Source: Pseudomonas deceptionensis (GTDB taxonomy: Bacteria > Pseudomonadota > Gammaproteobacteria > Pseudomonadales > Pseudomonadaceae). From it: a DNA stretch of 64,000 nucleotides. This document shows, one piece after another, positions 17,101 to 25,935 of the stretch; the stretch's first letter is position 1, and each line of letters starts with the position of its first letter. The stretch covers positions 3,121,501 through 3,185,500 of the forward strand of contig NZ_FNUD01000002.1 in NCBI RefSeq assembly GCF_900106095.1. The letters run 5' to 3'. Below the pieces are notes generated by a model. That model was not told where the DNA came from, did no database searches, and was given only the letters and a program-made list of their open reading frames with translations. Both the position numbers and the translations under genes were made by a program.

Positions 17101-17634
17101 ATGTCGATTACCCAGCAACAACTCCTGCAGATTCTCCCCAACGCCGGCCCAGTTGCCGGCGTTTTTGTGCCGGTACTCAACGCCGCGATGGTGCATTACC
17201 AGATCATTGGCCCCAAGCGCGTGGCCGCGTTTATCGCGCAGATTGGGCACGAGTCCGGCCAGCTCAAATACGTTAAGGAAATCTGGGGCCCAACGGTTGC
17301 CCAAGCCAAATACGAAGGCCGCAAAGATCTGGGCAACACCGTGGCCGGCGACGGCTCCAAGTACCGGGGGCGTGGCCTGATCCAGATCACCGGCCGGGCC
17401 AACTACATGGCCTGCGGCGAAGGGCTGGGCCTTGACCTGATCAAACAGCCCGAGCTGCTGGAAAAGCCAAAGCACGCCTGCATGTCGGCAGCATGGTTCT
17501 GGGCGACCAAGGGCCTGAGCACCTTGGCTGACGCAGGCCAGTTCGACAAGATCACCCATCGCATCAACGGTGGCCAGAATGGCGCGGCCGATCGGCAGGC
17601 ACTCTATGCCCGGGCGCTCAAGGTGTTGGCGTGA
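17101..17634 (+). CDS. Endolysin, glycoside hydrolase family 19
   Basis: 177 residues. The GH19 pattern is seen in FIAQIGHESGQLKYVKEIWG (catalytic Glu in GHES), GDGSKYRGRGLIQITGRANY (conserved YRGRG-x-IQITG) and SAAWFWATKGLSTLADAGQF with THRINGG near the end. It cleaves peptidoglycan glycan strands during lysis. There is no signal peptide, so a holin is expected, but none is encoded between the tail genes and here. It overlaps the Rz-like gene by four bases. Confidence 0.92.
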   Translation: MSITQQQLLQILPNAGPVAGVFVPVLNAAMVHYQIIGPKRVAAFIAQIGHESGQLKYVKEIWGPTVAQAKYEGRKDLGNTVAGDGSKYRGRGLIQITGRANYMACGEGLGLDLIKQPELLEKPKHACMSAAWFWATKGLSTLADAGQFDKITHRINGGQNGAADRQALYARALKVLA

Positions 17635-18152
17635 ACCTCGATGCGTTGAAGTGGGGCGGGGCATTGCTGCTAACGCTTGGCCTTATGGGTGGCAGTGCAT
17701 GGGCTGCATGGGCGTGGCAGGCCAACGCCTACGGCCAGCAACTGGCCAAACAAGAAACCTCCCATCAAACAACCCTGACCCATCTGGCCAATGCCAACTC
17801 AGCGCTAATCATCGCGGAGCAGGGCAAGCGTCTCGCCCTGGAGCAGTTGCTGGCAGCCAGCGACCAAGCCCATTACCGAGCCCTTACTGATGAAAAAACC
17901 AAACAAATACATCTGCGTGATCGCCTTGCTACTGCTGACCTGCGGCTGTCAGCCTTACTCGCCGCAACGGATACAAACCGTTGCAGTGGAGTGCCAGCCG
18001 CCGCCGGCCCCGGCAGTGTGGTTCATGGAGCTCAGAGAGCCCAACTTGACCGAGCGCATGCTCAACGAATTATCGGCATCGTCGGCGAAGGTGATGAGGG
18101 ACTGATCGCCTTGGCAGCATGTCAGGAGTATGTACGGGGAGTAGCGGGTTAG
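17631..18152 (+). CDS. Rz-like inner-membrane spanin (i-spanin)
   Basis: 173 residues. It starts with one N-terminal membrane segment (LLLTLGLMGGSAWAAWAW) followed by a long periplasmic helix rich in Q, A, E and L (QQLAKQETSHQTTLTHLANA), the layout of Rz. Together with Rz1 it fuses inner and outer membranes in the last step of lysis. A complete Rz1 gene is nested inside it in the +1 frame. The first bases overlap the endolysin stop. The C-terminal 60 residues are coded over the Rz1 gene. Confidence 0.82.
   Translation: MNLDALKWGGALLLTLGLMGGSAWAAWAWQANAYGQQLAKQETSHQTTLTHLANANSALIIAEQGKRLALEQLLAASDQAHYRALTDEKTKQIHLRDRLATADLRLSALLAATDTNRCSGVPAAAGPGSVVHGAQRAQLDRAHAQRIIGIVGEGDEGLIALAACQEYVRGVAG
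17864..17952 (+). repeat. Left copy of an imperfect direct repeat over the Rz/Rz1 start
   Basis: About 89 bases covering the end of Rz helix coding and the first 21 codons of Rz1. A copy of 92 bases lies at 33200-33291 in the same orientation, 15.3 kb away, differing by a few substitutions and extra A bases. The two copies bracket the accessory island. Confidence 0.85.
17890..18105 (+). CDS. Rz1-like outer-membrane lipoprotein spanin (o-spanin)
   Basis: 71 residues fully nested in the Rz gene in the +1 frame. It has a lysine start, a hydrophobic core and a lipobox (VIALLLLTCGC), then a proline-bearing mature part (VECQPPPAPAVWF). This is the classical Rz1 organisation: an outer-membrane lipoprotein that pairs with Rz. 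The first 63 bases recur at 33226-33291 as a truncated second copy. Confidence 0.85.
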   Translation: MKKPNKYICVIALLLLTCGCQPYSPQRIQTVAVECQPPPAPAVWFMELREPNLTERMLNELSASSAKVMRD

Positions 18153-18159
18153 TTTACAG

Positions 18160-18410
18160 CGCCGCAATGAATCTATCTGCTCGAGCAGAACACGAATGAT
18201 AGAAATCCCATAGGCGGTAATCCGGAAGTAGATCATGTGCTGCTCAACACAACGGCGGCGATAGTCAGGTCGAATGCTCTTACAGTCTGGAGCTTATTTC
18301 GGCTGCTCTGCCAGCACTGCAAAAGCAATTGTCAGCATGTCGATATACCGACGGGCCTGCTTGCGTATCGCCAGATCAGATCGGTTGCCGGAGTAAGACG
18401 ATACTCAGCA
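18160..18410 (-). pseudogene. Decayed ParE-type toxin gene
   Basis: Read on the minus strand, this stretch contains EYRLTPATDLI, then in another frame ARRYIDMLTIAFAVLAEQPK, an in-frame TAA (18294-18296), then APDCKSIRPDYRRRCVEQHM and IYFRITAYGISIIRVL. Together these follow ParE toxins of the RelE/ParE superfamily from end to end. One frameshift, one stop and loss of the proper end make it inactive. It lies downstream of a ParD remnant on the same strand, the normal order parD-parE. Confidence 0.75.
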
Positions 18411-18474
18411 ATGTTTGCTCAATATGCTCAGTTTTAACGCTTCAGGGGCGAAGGCACGATGATAGCCTGCTGCC

Positions 18475-18597
18475 TTAAATTTCGGCGTTGCGCTCTTGCT
18501 CTCGGCGGATTAAATCTCGTATGTACTCGCTGTCATTGGTGTAGTGCCCGGCTTCAATCTGCGCCTTGATCCAGCCATCTTGCTAGTCAGTTAAGGC
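18475..18597 (-). pseudogene. Decayed ParD-type antitoxin gene
   Basis: On the minus strand: LTD-stop-QDGWIKAQIEAGHYTNDSEY followed by IRDLIRREQERNAEI and a stop at 18475-18477. This is the conserved C-terminal two thirds of ParD antitoxins (ribbon-helix-helix family). The in-frame TAG at 18583-18585 and the missing N-terminus show decay. About 65 bases separate it from the ParE remnant. Confidence 0.75.
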
Positions 18598-18695
18598 TCC
18601 TGCTCTGAGCAAAGCTAGGCGCGCTTAATTTGGTTTATACATAGAGCGAATCCCTGTAATCTTTGCCTTCCACAAAATCTCCCCTTCGGTAACCT

Positions 18696-21600
18696 ATGAA
18701 TCTCCCTGAAAAAACTATGATTGCTTTCTCTACTCGATGGGGCAGCCAGTTCGGGGGGATCAATAGTTTTAATCAGGACTTGATCGGTGCGTTTGCATCG
18801 GCTTTTTATCAGCGAATAGTAACGGTTTGCGTGGTTTTATATGCAACCGATGTTGAGATAAAAAGTGCTCTTGCTGAGCAAGTGCTTCTTGTCTCACTTG
18901 GTCGTGAGAGTGAGCATACGTTTTCGCCTGATTTGGAAGCTGCTATCTGGCAAGCGTTGCAAGTACATAAAGTCCCCACGTTAATTGATCAAACAGTGTG
19001 GTTGGGACATGACCGTATAACGGGTGCAATCGCATGCGCTGCTAGCAAAGCGCGCGGTGGAAGATCCGCCTTGATTCATCATATGAGCTACAGTCGATAC
19101 GAGGCATTTGCTGAGAGTAGCGCTATTGCTAAAAAGAAAGAAGTTGAGCAAAAACAGCTATTCCTAAGTGCAGACGTAGTCTTGGCAGTAGGCCCACTTT
19201 TAGGCGATGCACTCGCAGATATACGGGATGCTTTGAGCGTGCCCGTTTTAATTCCTGGTTTGCCGGACATCATCGTTAAAACTGCACCAAGAAATTTTAA
19301 AGGTTTTATCAGTGGTAGACTTAGCGAAGATGCGAAGCGAATAAAACAGGCGCATCTAGGTGTTGCAGCTTTTGCAAGTGCGATTCGTCAAGCTGATGAA
19401 AATATGGGGCTGCCTGATGTATTGCGTGGTGAAAATGAACCTATGCTTACGCTGCGCGGTGTAGATTTTGAAAAAAGCTATTGTGGGCAACATGCGGAAG
19501 CAGAAATAGCTTTAATTAAGTTCGCTGAAGAATATGCAGGACGCGCTTTTAATTTACATGCTTTGCCGTTCACGACAGATAGACAGGAGTTATTTGATGA
19601 TCTTCGGAGTGCTAGTGTAGCGATGATGCCTTCCTGGCATGAAGGTTTTGGATTGGTTGCGTGGGAAGCTATCGCGGCAGGGGTACCGCTAATCATCAGT
19701 AACAAGAGTGGCGCATTCAGGATGCTTAAGGAGTTCGAGGATGGCGTTTACCTGTCATGTGTCATGCATATAGATGTGGCTGGTAGTAGTAGCGAGCCAT
19801 ATTTTCTCCCAAAAGATGTTAGTAAGTTGGCTCAGGCTATAATTAGTGTTGCCAAGAACTCACCAGAGGCTCGTCAAAAAGCAGCTCGGTTACGTGAGGT
19901 TATGAGCAGCAAATTCACTTGGGCAAATTGTGCTAGACAGGTGCTCAACGCGCTCGGCTGGACGATTGAGATAGAGCAGGAAGTCTTACCTAGCACCACT
20001 GATTCACATATCCCTTCGCCCTTGCTTCCAAAACAAAATATTAATTTTCTCGAGCTTCCTAGCCCGTATTGGCGACCCGGCAGTGGATTGAGTGACAGCC
20101 GATTATTACGTGCAGAAGAAGCGATCGTGCCATTTGATCCCAAGGCAGAACCTTTCTTGGAATCGCAACTTGAATGGGCAACGTCTGTCCAACATCCCAT
20201 ATGTGTCAGACTTGTAACTGGGGCGGGTGGGTGCGGTAAAACTAGGCTTGCTCTAGAACTTTGTAGACGAATGATAGGTAAAGGGTGGCAAGCTGGATTT
20301 TTGACCGGAGATTGCACACCTAGCCAGATTTCGCAGCCTATCAATCTACTCACTCTGTCAGGTCAGCCATGCTGTATTGTAATTGACTACGCTGAAACTC
20401 GTCAGCCTCTACTGCTGACACTGCTTAAGTTGTTGCTAGCTAGTAAGGATGCACTAAAGGTCCGAATATTGTTGCTTGCACGTGACGGTGGCGAATGGTG
20501 GGGGGCATTATCATCGAAAGAGCCACTCTGTGAATCTCTACTAGATGGTCCTGCCAGCAGTGGTCCGTTTCCCATGCCGCAGTTGCATGATAATGAGCTT
20601 GAGCGCCAAAAAGCTTACCGTCTTGCTATACATACTTTTTCCCGTGTTTTGCAAATCAATCCGCCTGAGCATCATCCGGATCTTAAGGGAGCGCACTTTT
20701 CTCTCCCTCTTTATATTCAAATGGCTGCATTAATGGCCCTTCGTGGAGAGCGGCCAAAGTCTGCAGAAGCACTTCCCCGAGCTCTTGTTAATCATGAGAA
20801 ACGTTACTGGAGTAGGGCTTTAGCAGAATTAAGTCGCGAAGGTAGTAATCTTGACCGACAAGCGGGCTATTTGATGACGCTGGCCACTTTGAGTAATGGT
20901 ATCGCTACCGTACGGTCACTAGAGGACGTCTGGAAAAAAATAGGCGAGGATAAAGTATCCCTAAAGTACCTATTTAGAACTTTATCCCCGCTTTATCCCG
21001 ATCGTCAGGGATTGCAAGGCTTGCGTCCAGACTTAATCGGCGAGGCTTTAGTAGCGCAGACACTACTTGGTTTCAATGGTCCAGAGTTACTCAGCATATT
21101 GCTCAACTTGGGAGGAAGTCGCGTACGACAGTCGTGCTTAACCGTGCTTGCTAGATTATTGCGTAACCGAACAGATGTTTCAGCATTGGTTGAAGACGCG
21201 CTGGTAAATAACTTTCTAAGCTGTGCAGACGACCTCGTTTCAGTATGCGTAGAAACACCGAGTCCACTGCCGCAAATTATCGAGCGTGCATTTTTAAGAT
21301 TGCCAATTGCGCGTCAGTGGCAAGTGGCTGGGATTCTTAGTTCTCGCTTTAGATATGGGCTTTTTCCCTTGGCTGGGCTGGCTGTACTCGTGGCTCAAAG
21401 TATCGTAACTAAGCGAGCAGAGCAAAGGAGCAAAAAGCCAACGCTGGATGAAGCAAGAATGCATGCGGAGGCCCTGGCAGCTTTAGCTCTTGCTTTAATG
21501 CGTCAAGGCAATAATATGGATGCGTTACAAGCATCCAAGCAATGTTTAGATATTTCCCGCGAACTTGCGTTAATAAAGCCTCATGTATTCAAAGTGGATC

Positions 21601-22544
21601 TAGCTACTGCACTCAATAATCATGCTAATCGCCTAGCTGCACTGGGTCTAACAGAAGATGCATTAGCTATTAATGAGCAGTCTTTAAGTGTGTACCAAGA
21701 GTTAATGCTGTCTGATCCTGAGGGGGTTAAACATGAAATGGCAACCGCTCTAGGTAATTTTGCTAATTTCTCGGACGATCTTGGTTACTCGGAAGAGGCG
21801 CTGAAGGCAGCGAAGAAGGCATTAGCTATTTATCAAGAATTTCCAGAGCCAAAGTCAAAAAAACTAATGTATGACATGGCAGTATCACTAAGTAATCAAG
21901 CGACTTACTTGGTAGGTATGGGGCTTGCTGAAGATGCAGTGAAAGTTTCTAGGCAAGGATTAAAGATTGCCTTTGATTTGGAAAAAAATAAGCCTGAAAG
22001 ATATAGGCCTATGCTTGCTAGCTCTATAGCTAACCACATTGTACATTTGGCTGCATATGGCGAATTTGAAGAGGCGGCGTCTAAAGCAAATGATGTTTTT
22101 ACTATATTTATGGATCTTTCAAAGTATAAGCTTGAGCGATATAAGTTTGAGCAGGAAAATGCTCGAATAATGGTTTTTTTCTGGAGTTGGTTAGCCTCTG
22201 GCATACTAACAGCTCCACTGTTAAATGATGGCGTACCTGAGATAGGTGATGAGCGAAAACAGCGTAGTTTAAACTTTAGTCATTTTTTTGTAGTGGCTTG
22301 TTTGACCGGAAGTCAAGAAGCAGTTCAATGTGCTTTGGTTCAATGGGGAACATTAGATGTTTCTCAGAGGCAGTCTCATAAAGGTGCATTTTTTATAATG
22401 GCTGCAGCTTCCGAACAAAATAATAGCCCCAGTGAATCAGCTGTTAATTGGCGCGAAGAGTTTAAATGTTACCGAGATCAGTGCCAGGGGCGACTTCCTG
22501 CTTGGTTAGTTGAAGTTGCTCGAAGAAGAGGTCTGGTGTTATAA
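18696..22544 (+). CDS. GT4 glycosyltransferase / STAND ATPase / TPR fusion protein
   Basis: 1282 residues with three parts. Residues 1-440 are a GT-B glycosyltransferase of GT4 type: a Gly-rich loop WGSQFGGINSFNQDL near residue 15 and the EX7E pair E316/E324 in SWHEGFGLVAWEAIAAGVP. Residues about 475-800 are a STAND-type P-loop ATPase: Walker A GAGGCGKT (509-516), Walker B IVIDYAET (D564) and a sensor-like RILLLARDGGEWW. Residues about 920-1140 are TPR repeats (ATALNNHANRLAALGLTEDA and similar). There is no signal peptide or membrane segment, so it should be cytosolic. The gene is AT-rich compared with the phage genes and stands alone in the island. An effector-switch-sensor immune role is inference; a surface-sugar modifying role is an alternative. 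Confidence 0.85.
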   Translation: MNLPEKTMIAFSTRWGSQFGGINSFNQDLIGAFASAFYQRIVTVCVVLYATDVEIKSALAEQVLLVSLGRESEHTFSPDLEAAIWQALQVHKVPTLIDQTVWLGHDRITGAIACAASKARGGRSALIHHMSYSRYEAFAESSAIAKKKEVEQKQLFLSADVVLAVGPLLGDALADIRDALSVPVLIPGLPDIIVKTAPRNFKGFISGRLSEDAKRIKQAHLGVAAFASAIRQADENMGLPDVLRGENEPMLTLRGVDFEKSYCGQHAEAEIALIKFAEEYAGRAFNLHALPFTTDRQELFDDLRSASVAMMPSWHEGFGLVAWEAIAAGVPLIISNKSGAFRMLKEFEDGVYLSCVMHIDVAGSSSEPYFLPKDVSKLAQAIISVAKNSPEARQKAARLREVMSSKFTWANCARQVLNALGWTIEIEQEVLPSTTDSHIPSPLLPKQNINFLELPSPYWRPGSGLSDSRLLRAEEAIVPFDPKAEPFLESQLEWATSVQHPICVRLVTGAGGCGKTRLALELCRRMIGKGWQAGFLTGDCTPSQISQPINLLTLSGQPCCIVIDYAETRQPLLLTLLKLLLASKDALKVRILLLARDGGEWWGALSSKEPLCESLLDGPASSGPFPMPQLHDNELERQKAYRLAIHTFSRVLQINPPEHHPDLKGAHFSLPLYIQMAALMALRGERPKSAEALPRALVNHEKRYWSRALAELSREGSNLDRQAGYLMTLATLSNGIATVRSLEDVWKKIGEDKVSLKYLFRTLSPLYPDRQGLQGLRPDLIGEALVAQTLLGFNGPELLSILLNLGGSRVRQSCLTVLARLLRNRTDVSALVEDALVNNFLSCADDLVSVCVETPSPLPQIIERAFLRLPIARQWQVAGILSSRFRYGLFPLAGLAVLVAQSIVTKRAEQRSKKPTLDEARMHAEALAALALALMRQGNNMDALQASKQCLDISRELALIKPHVFKVDLATALNNHANRLAALGLTEDALAINEQSLSVYQELMLSDPEGVKHEMATALGNFANFSDDLGYSEEALKAAKKALAIYQEFPEPKSKKLMYDMAVSLSNQATYLVGMGLAEDAVKVSRQGLKIAFDLEKNKPERYRPMLASSIANHIVHLAAYGEFEEAASKANDVFTIFMDLSKYKLERYKFEQENARIMVFFWSWLASGILTAPLLNDGVPEIGDERKQRSLNFSHFFVVACLTGSQEAVQCALVQWGTLDVSQRQSHKGAFFIMAAASEQNNSPSESAVNWREEFKCYRDQCQGRLPAWLVEVARRRGLVL

Positions 22545-22609
22545 GGAAAATTAAGTTTTGTGTCTTCAGTTGCTGAGTGCTAGTCTAACTTGTAACGTTA
22601 GGCGATATG

Positions 22610-22775
22610 CTGTTTGAGATTAGCGCCAAAGATGCGGGGGATCGGAAGAGCGCTGTTTTTCACGTTGATTGGGCAGCGCATTGTAATCTTGCACGGTTTT
22701 ATCAAAAATGCGCAGCAAATCCCTGCGGTTGATTTGAGGTTCACCCGGGCTCGAATCAAGGATGTTACTTTATGA
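22610..22775 (+). pseudogene. Truncated HigB/Gp49-like toxin gene
   Basis: The plus-strand frame ending with TGA 22773-22775 reads GIGRALFFTLIGQRIVILHG, then FIKNAQQIPAVDL and RARIKDVTL. This is the C-terminal half of phage-derived Gp49-like/HigB toxins (PF05973), whose hallmark is VxLHGFxKK. The N-terminal half is absent or frame-shifted. Its stop overlaps the start of the antitoxin remnant (ATGA), as in intact higBA operons. Confidence 0.7.
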
Positions 22776-23083
22776 ATACGCTAAAAGCTGACGGATACTC
22801 ACCAGTAGTGTTCAACCCACAAGACTATGCAGCTTGACGCAGTCAGGAAGACGCTGCATTTGCGGATGCCTATTCTGGCCTGCAAGACGAAATTACCGCT
22901 CTAGACGTGCTGTTGTAAGCGCGGAAATTCACCTGGCTCACACAGGAACGCATGGCTGTCAAACCTAAGGCGCTGGCCCGAATTGAAATGTCGTTGGCCA
23001 GCCGCAAGCACTCACCCTCGCGGGAGACGCTACGTAAATATACGCAGGCGTGCGGTAAGTCGCTAACCATTGGTATTCAATGA
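22772..23083 (+). pseudogene. XRE-family antitoxin gene with two in-frame stops
   Basis: A single frame from ATG 22772 to TGA 23081-23083 (103 codons) interrupted by TGA at 22835 and TAA at 22916. The C-terminal part WLTQERMAVKPKALARIEMS, then LASRKHSPSRETLRKYTQAC is the helix-turn-helix of HigA-like antitoxins. It follows the toxin remnant with a four-base overlap, so this was a higBA-type module. Confidence 0.75.
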
Positions 23084-23523
23084 GGATTTATCGCGTGATT
23101 TTGGTTTGTGTTTGTTCGACAGGATGCTGGAGAGGAGGGGCATCGATTTCCGAAAAGTAGGGGCGCATATTACGTGCACTACAGAGTACAGCTTATGTCT
23201 GAGCTTAACTTAAGACTGCAGTACGTTTAATAATCCTGTGAAGTTGAATGCTCCCCTGATTGTTTAGATTTTAGATTACTCTTGTACTAAAAGATTCTCG
23301 GTAGATGAGTCTAGAGCGTAGTCGAGGTTTGAGTGGCGTTATATACGACAGATAGAACTGAAAAAAATCACTATGGGACAAGCTTGAGGTGAAAGACCTC
23401 CGGTTACTGATATTAATACGTTGAGTTAATTGAATTACGGACTCAAGCGTTTATTGTGTTGCGGCCCTGGACTGGGCCATGCACTATAATTGCACTCCCC
23501 TAATGGACTCGTAGGTTGTATTA
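23084..23523. other. Non-coding stretch between antitoxin remnant and HEPN gene
   Basis: AT-rich, no convincing open frame, RNA gene or terminator seen. It includes the upstream region of the HEPN-motif gene; no clear promoter could be fixed. Confidence 0.5.
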
Positions 23524-24834
23524 ATGGATATGCTTTCTAAAATACGAAGAGCAGCTGAAAACGATCTTGCCACATTGTTTCGGGCGAAGGAGTTGATGTC
23601 GGCGCCCAAAGCACTCAAGGAGTTAGAGCAGTGGGAGAGGTTGTATCGAGAGATCAAAACTCCCAGCGGCGGTGTGATTTACCTTTCTGATAAAGCGAAT
23701 GAAAGCTTTCTGCGCTTGGTGGAAACGGTAGGTGCGAATCTGCCAAGTCGTGACTTCGTTTTATCTGACGATATTTATCAGGCATGTAAAATGGAGTTAG
23801 GCCGTATGTACGAACAGGAGGCACCTCAAAAAACAATCGCCCCCTTTCTTACCTCACTGGAGGCTGCCATGCAGAGAAAAATAATGATGCATAGGTTCTA
23901 CACAACACTCGACGGATTAAGTCTCTGCGGTGTGGATCAGATGAGAATCGGTAGATTAAATGTGCAAACTCCTGACTTAGCAATACTTGAGAGTTGCGTT
24001 GCTAACGAAGCCATGATTAGTGGGACTTGGGCGCGAATGAAACGAGGCCTCTGGATTTCCGCTGAAATTACAGGGAGTAGGGGATATGCGGAGCGGCGTT
24101 TTTTCGAAGATGTAAAAGCTGCATGCGGTTTACTTGCAGTCTCGTTGACAACCGTTTTGGAGAGAGGTGGCTGCGCTGTCCGATTGACACCTAGTATGGA
24201 TGGTCGAGTCAGGCCTAGTGCGGCGACGTGGTTTTCAATTGAGACACTGTCAAATGAGCTATGCACGAGTTCATCTATGAAAGGATTTCAATCAATAACC
24301 CTCGATGCTAGTCATGTCGAGGGGTTACAGACATCCGAGTGGTTCTCTGAGTTAACTAAAATCATCCAAGGGGATAGTGATAGTGACGCAGAGCATGCAG
24401 TCCGACGCGCCATTTATTGGTTCTTCGATGCACAGGCTGATACATCTGCAGAGATGCAGTTGGTGAAATTTTGGAGCTGTATTGAATGCTTCTTTTCATT
24501 TGAAAATTCGGGGGAAACCACCAGCAAAATTAAACGTGGGTTGACCGCATTACTCACGCTTGGAGACTTCGGTTTTTCCAGCTTAGAGACTTGGAGGGAC
24601 CTTGAGAAAGAGATTGAGGCACTTTACGACTTACGCTCCAGAGCAGTGCACGACGCAAGGCATAGCCACGTATCAGATAGTGATATCACCAAAGTCAGCA
24701 AGTGGGCTGCCTGGGCCATCCTGGAAATTACTGGACTAATCTCGAAAGGCCACGACAGCAGAGTTAAGATCAAAGAACAGACGGATCGCCTTTCTGCAAT
24801 GCTTCAAAAGCAGGGCGACGGCGTGAAGCCCTAG
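23524..24834 (+). CDS. HEPN-motif protein (ApeA-like C-terminal domain)
   Basis: 436 residues. The C-terminal 120 residues carry a helical region with KFWSCIECFFSFENSGETTS, KIKRGLTALLTLG and EKEIEALYDLRSRAVHDARH. The R371-x4-H376 motif is the RX4-6H signature of HEPN ribonuclease-like domains, and the surrounding pattern suits the Apea-like HEPN group. The N-terminal 300 residues are unassigned and have one cluster of basic residues. HEPN proteins are common in phage defence and toxin systems. Here the gene stands alone, AT-rich, inside a prophage-associated island. RNase activity is inference; some family members only bind. Confidence 0.7.
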   Translation: MDMLSKIRRAAENDLATLFRAKELMSAPKALKELEQWERLYREIKTPSGGVIYLSDKANESFLRLVETVGANLPSRDFVLSDDIYQACKMELGRMYEQEAPQKTIAPFLTSLEAAMQRKIMMHRFYTTLDGLSLCGVDQMRIGRLNVQTPDLAILESCVANEAMISGTWARMKRGLWISAEITGSRGYAERRFFEDVKAACGLLAVSLTTVLERGGCAVRLTPSMDGRVRPSAATWFSIETLSNELCTSSSMKGFQSITLDASHVEGLQTSEWFSELTKIIQGDSDSDAEHAVRRAIYWFFDAQADTSAEMQLVKFWSCIECFFSFENSGETTSKIKRGLTALLTLGDFGFSSLETWRDLEKEIEALYDLRSRAVHDARHSHVSDSDITKVSKWAAWAILEITGLISKGHDSRVKIKEQTDRLSAMLQKQGDGVKP

Positions 24835-25189
24835 CTTGCTAGGGTGATGAACCTATGATTAGCTATTGGTCCTTTGCTGCCAGCCGTTTTACCTTTCGAT
24901 CTAGATCTACTAGCAGCCACTCGTTAGGAGATCCATGTCAAAAATAAGAGGCGCAAATGTGCTATTCAGTTCAGGTTTTGTATCATCGATAAGGCATTTG
25001 TCTATAGCAAAATACAGCGCTGACTTATTGATTCTTATAGGACAATAAGCTCAATTTCTGGCTTCATGACGATCTGGTAATTTCTCAATATTTCAATAGG
25101 TTACATGTGTTCAACGCTCAAATTTGACATAGTACTGGGCTTGCGTGCCGGGCAATCGCCGAGGATCGGTCCGGCACGATCAGTTCGAA
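24835..25189. other. Non-coding stretch
   Basis: No convincing gene, RNA or terminator. AT-rich. It lies between the HEPN gene and a convergently transcribed small membrane protein gene. Confidence 0.45.
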
Positions 25190-25585
25190 CTACCAGCGCA
25201 CGTCGACAATCACCTTCCCGGCGTTATCGATCTGGCATACCGTTTTGGTCACCTTGAAACCCTTCACTGCCATGTGACTGGTGTATGTAACCCTCCCTAC
25301 GATGTTCCCTTCAGGGTCTACGACAGAATATTCATCGATATCCTCTTCTCCCATGAAGCCTTTGGTGCGAGAGCTATCGAGCTTCAGCTCTTCACCTGGG
25401 TTGAGTTTAACTTTGTCCTTTAGCATGGATCGATCCTGATCGGGTTTATATGGCCCATAAAAGTACCACACTGCCCAGAAACTAAGTATGGTTAGAGCGG
25501 CCTCGAATTTGCGCAAAACCTCCACTTCCACTACAGGCCATTGCTTAACGTTTGCATAAGTACAGAAAAGAGGATGTATTCTCAC
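25190..25585 (-). CDS. Small single-pass membrane protein, unknown function
   Basis: Up to 131 residues; the first 22 may not be translated because a GGAGG-like site lies inside them, before LRKFEAALTI. One hydrophobic segment (AALTILSFWAVWYFYG) is followed by a soluble beta-type domain (KVKLNPGEELKLDSSRTKGF, EYSVVDPEGNIVGRVTYTSH, CQIDNAGKVIVDVRW). It would be anchored in the inner membrane with the domain outside. I do not recognise the family. Confidence 0.5.
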   Translation of the reverse strand: MRIHPLFCTYANVKQWPVVEVEVLRKFEAALTILSFWAVWYFYGPYKPDQDRSMLKDKVKLNPGEELKLDSSRTKGFMGEEDIDEYSVVDPEGNIVGRVTYTSHMAVKGFKVTKTVCQIDNAGKVIVDVRW

Positions 25586-25935
25586 CGTCTGAATGCACTA
25601 TTATCTTTTTGAAACAAATTTTTAGGTGGTTACAGTCTCCAGCATGGGGTGCTAGTGTCAGAGCCAGCGGTTCCTAGAGCCCAATATCCAAATTCGACCC
25701 ATAACATCACTTCGCGAAAGGCTGTTTTCGGCCAAAAGCAGCCCTTCGATGTGTCTAGACACTTCGGGGCGATTCAGTCTATTAGCCGAGTGACCGAGTT
25801 GTGAAGGTTGCCGGTATAGGATTTGAGTTCTTGCTTAAAGCGAACGAAAATGTCCGTAACTTGTGATTCAGCCCTCATCAGCTATCAACGTGTTCAAACG
25901 CACTATTCCAATGACGCGCGCCCTTAAGGATAAAT
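25586..25935. other. Intergenic stretch with a dispersed palindromic motif
   Basis: No gene seen. At 25716-25750 there is an inverted repeat around CTGTTTTCGGCCAAAAGCAG, related to other intergenic motifs at 28385, 29312, 30492 and 38110. Confidence 0.5.

Noticed and set aside
18237..18437. 66-codon plus-strand frame in the gap after the lysis genes
   Set aside because: The opposite strand carries the ParE remnant, which explains the sequence.
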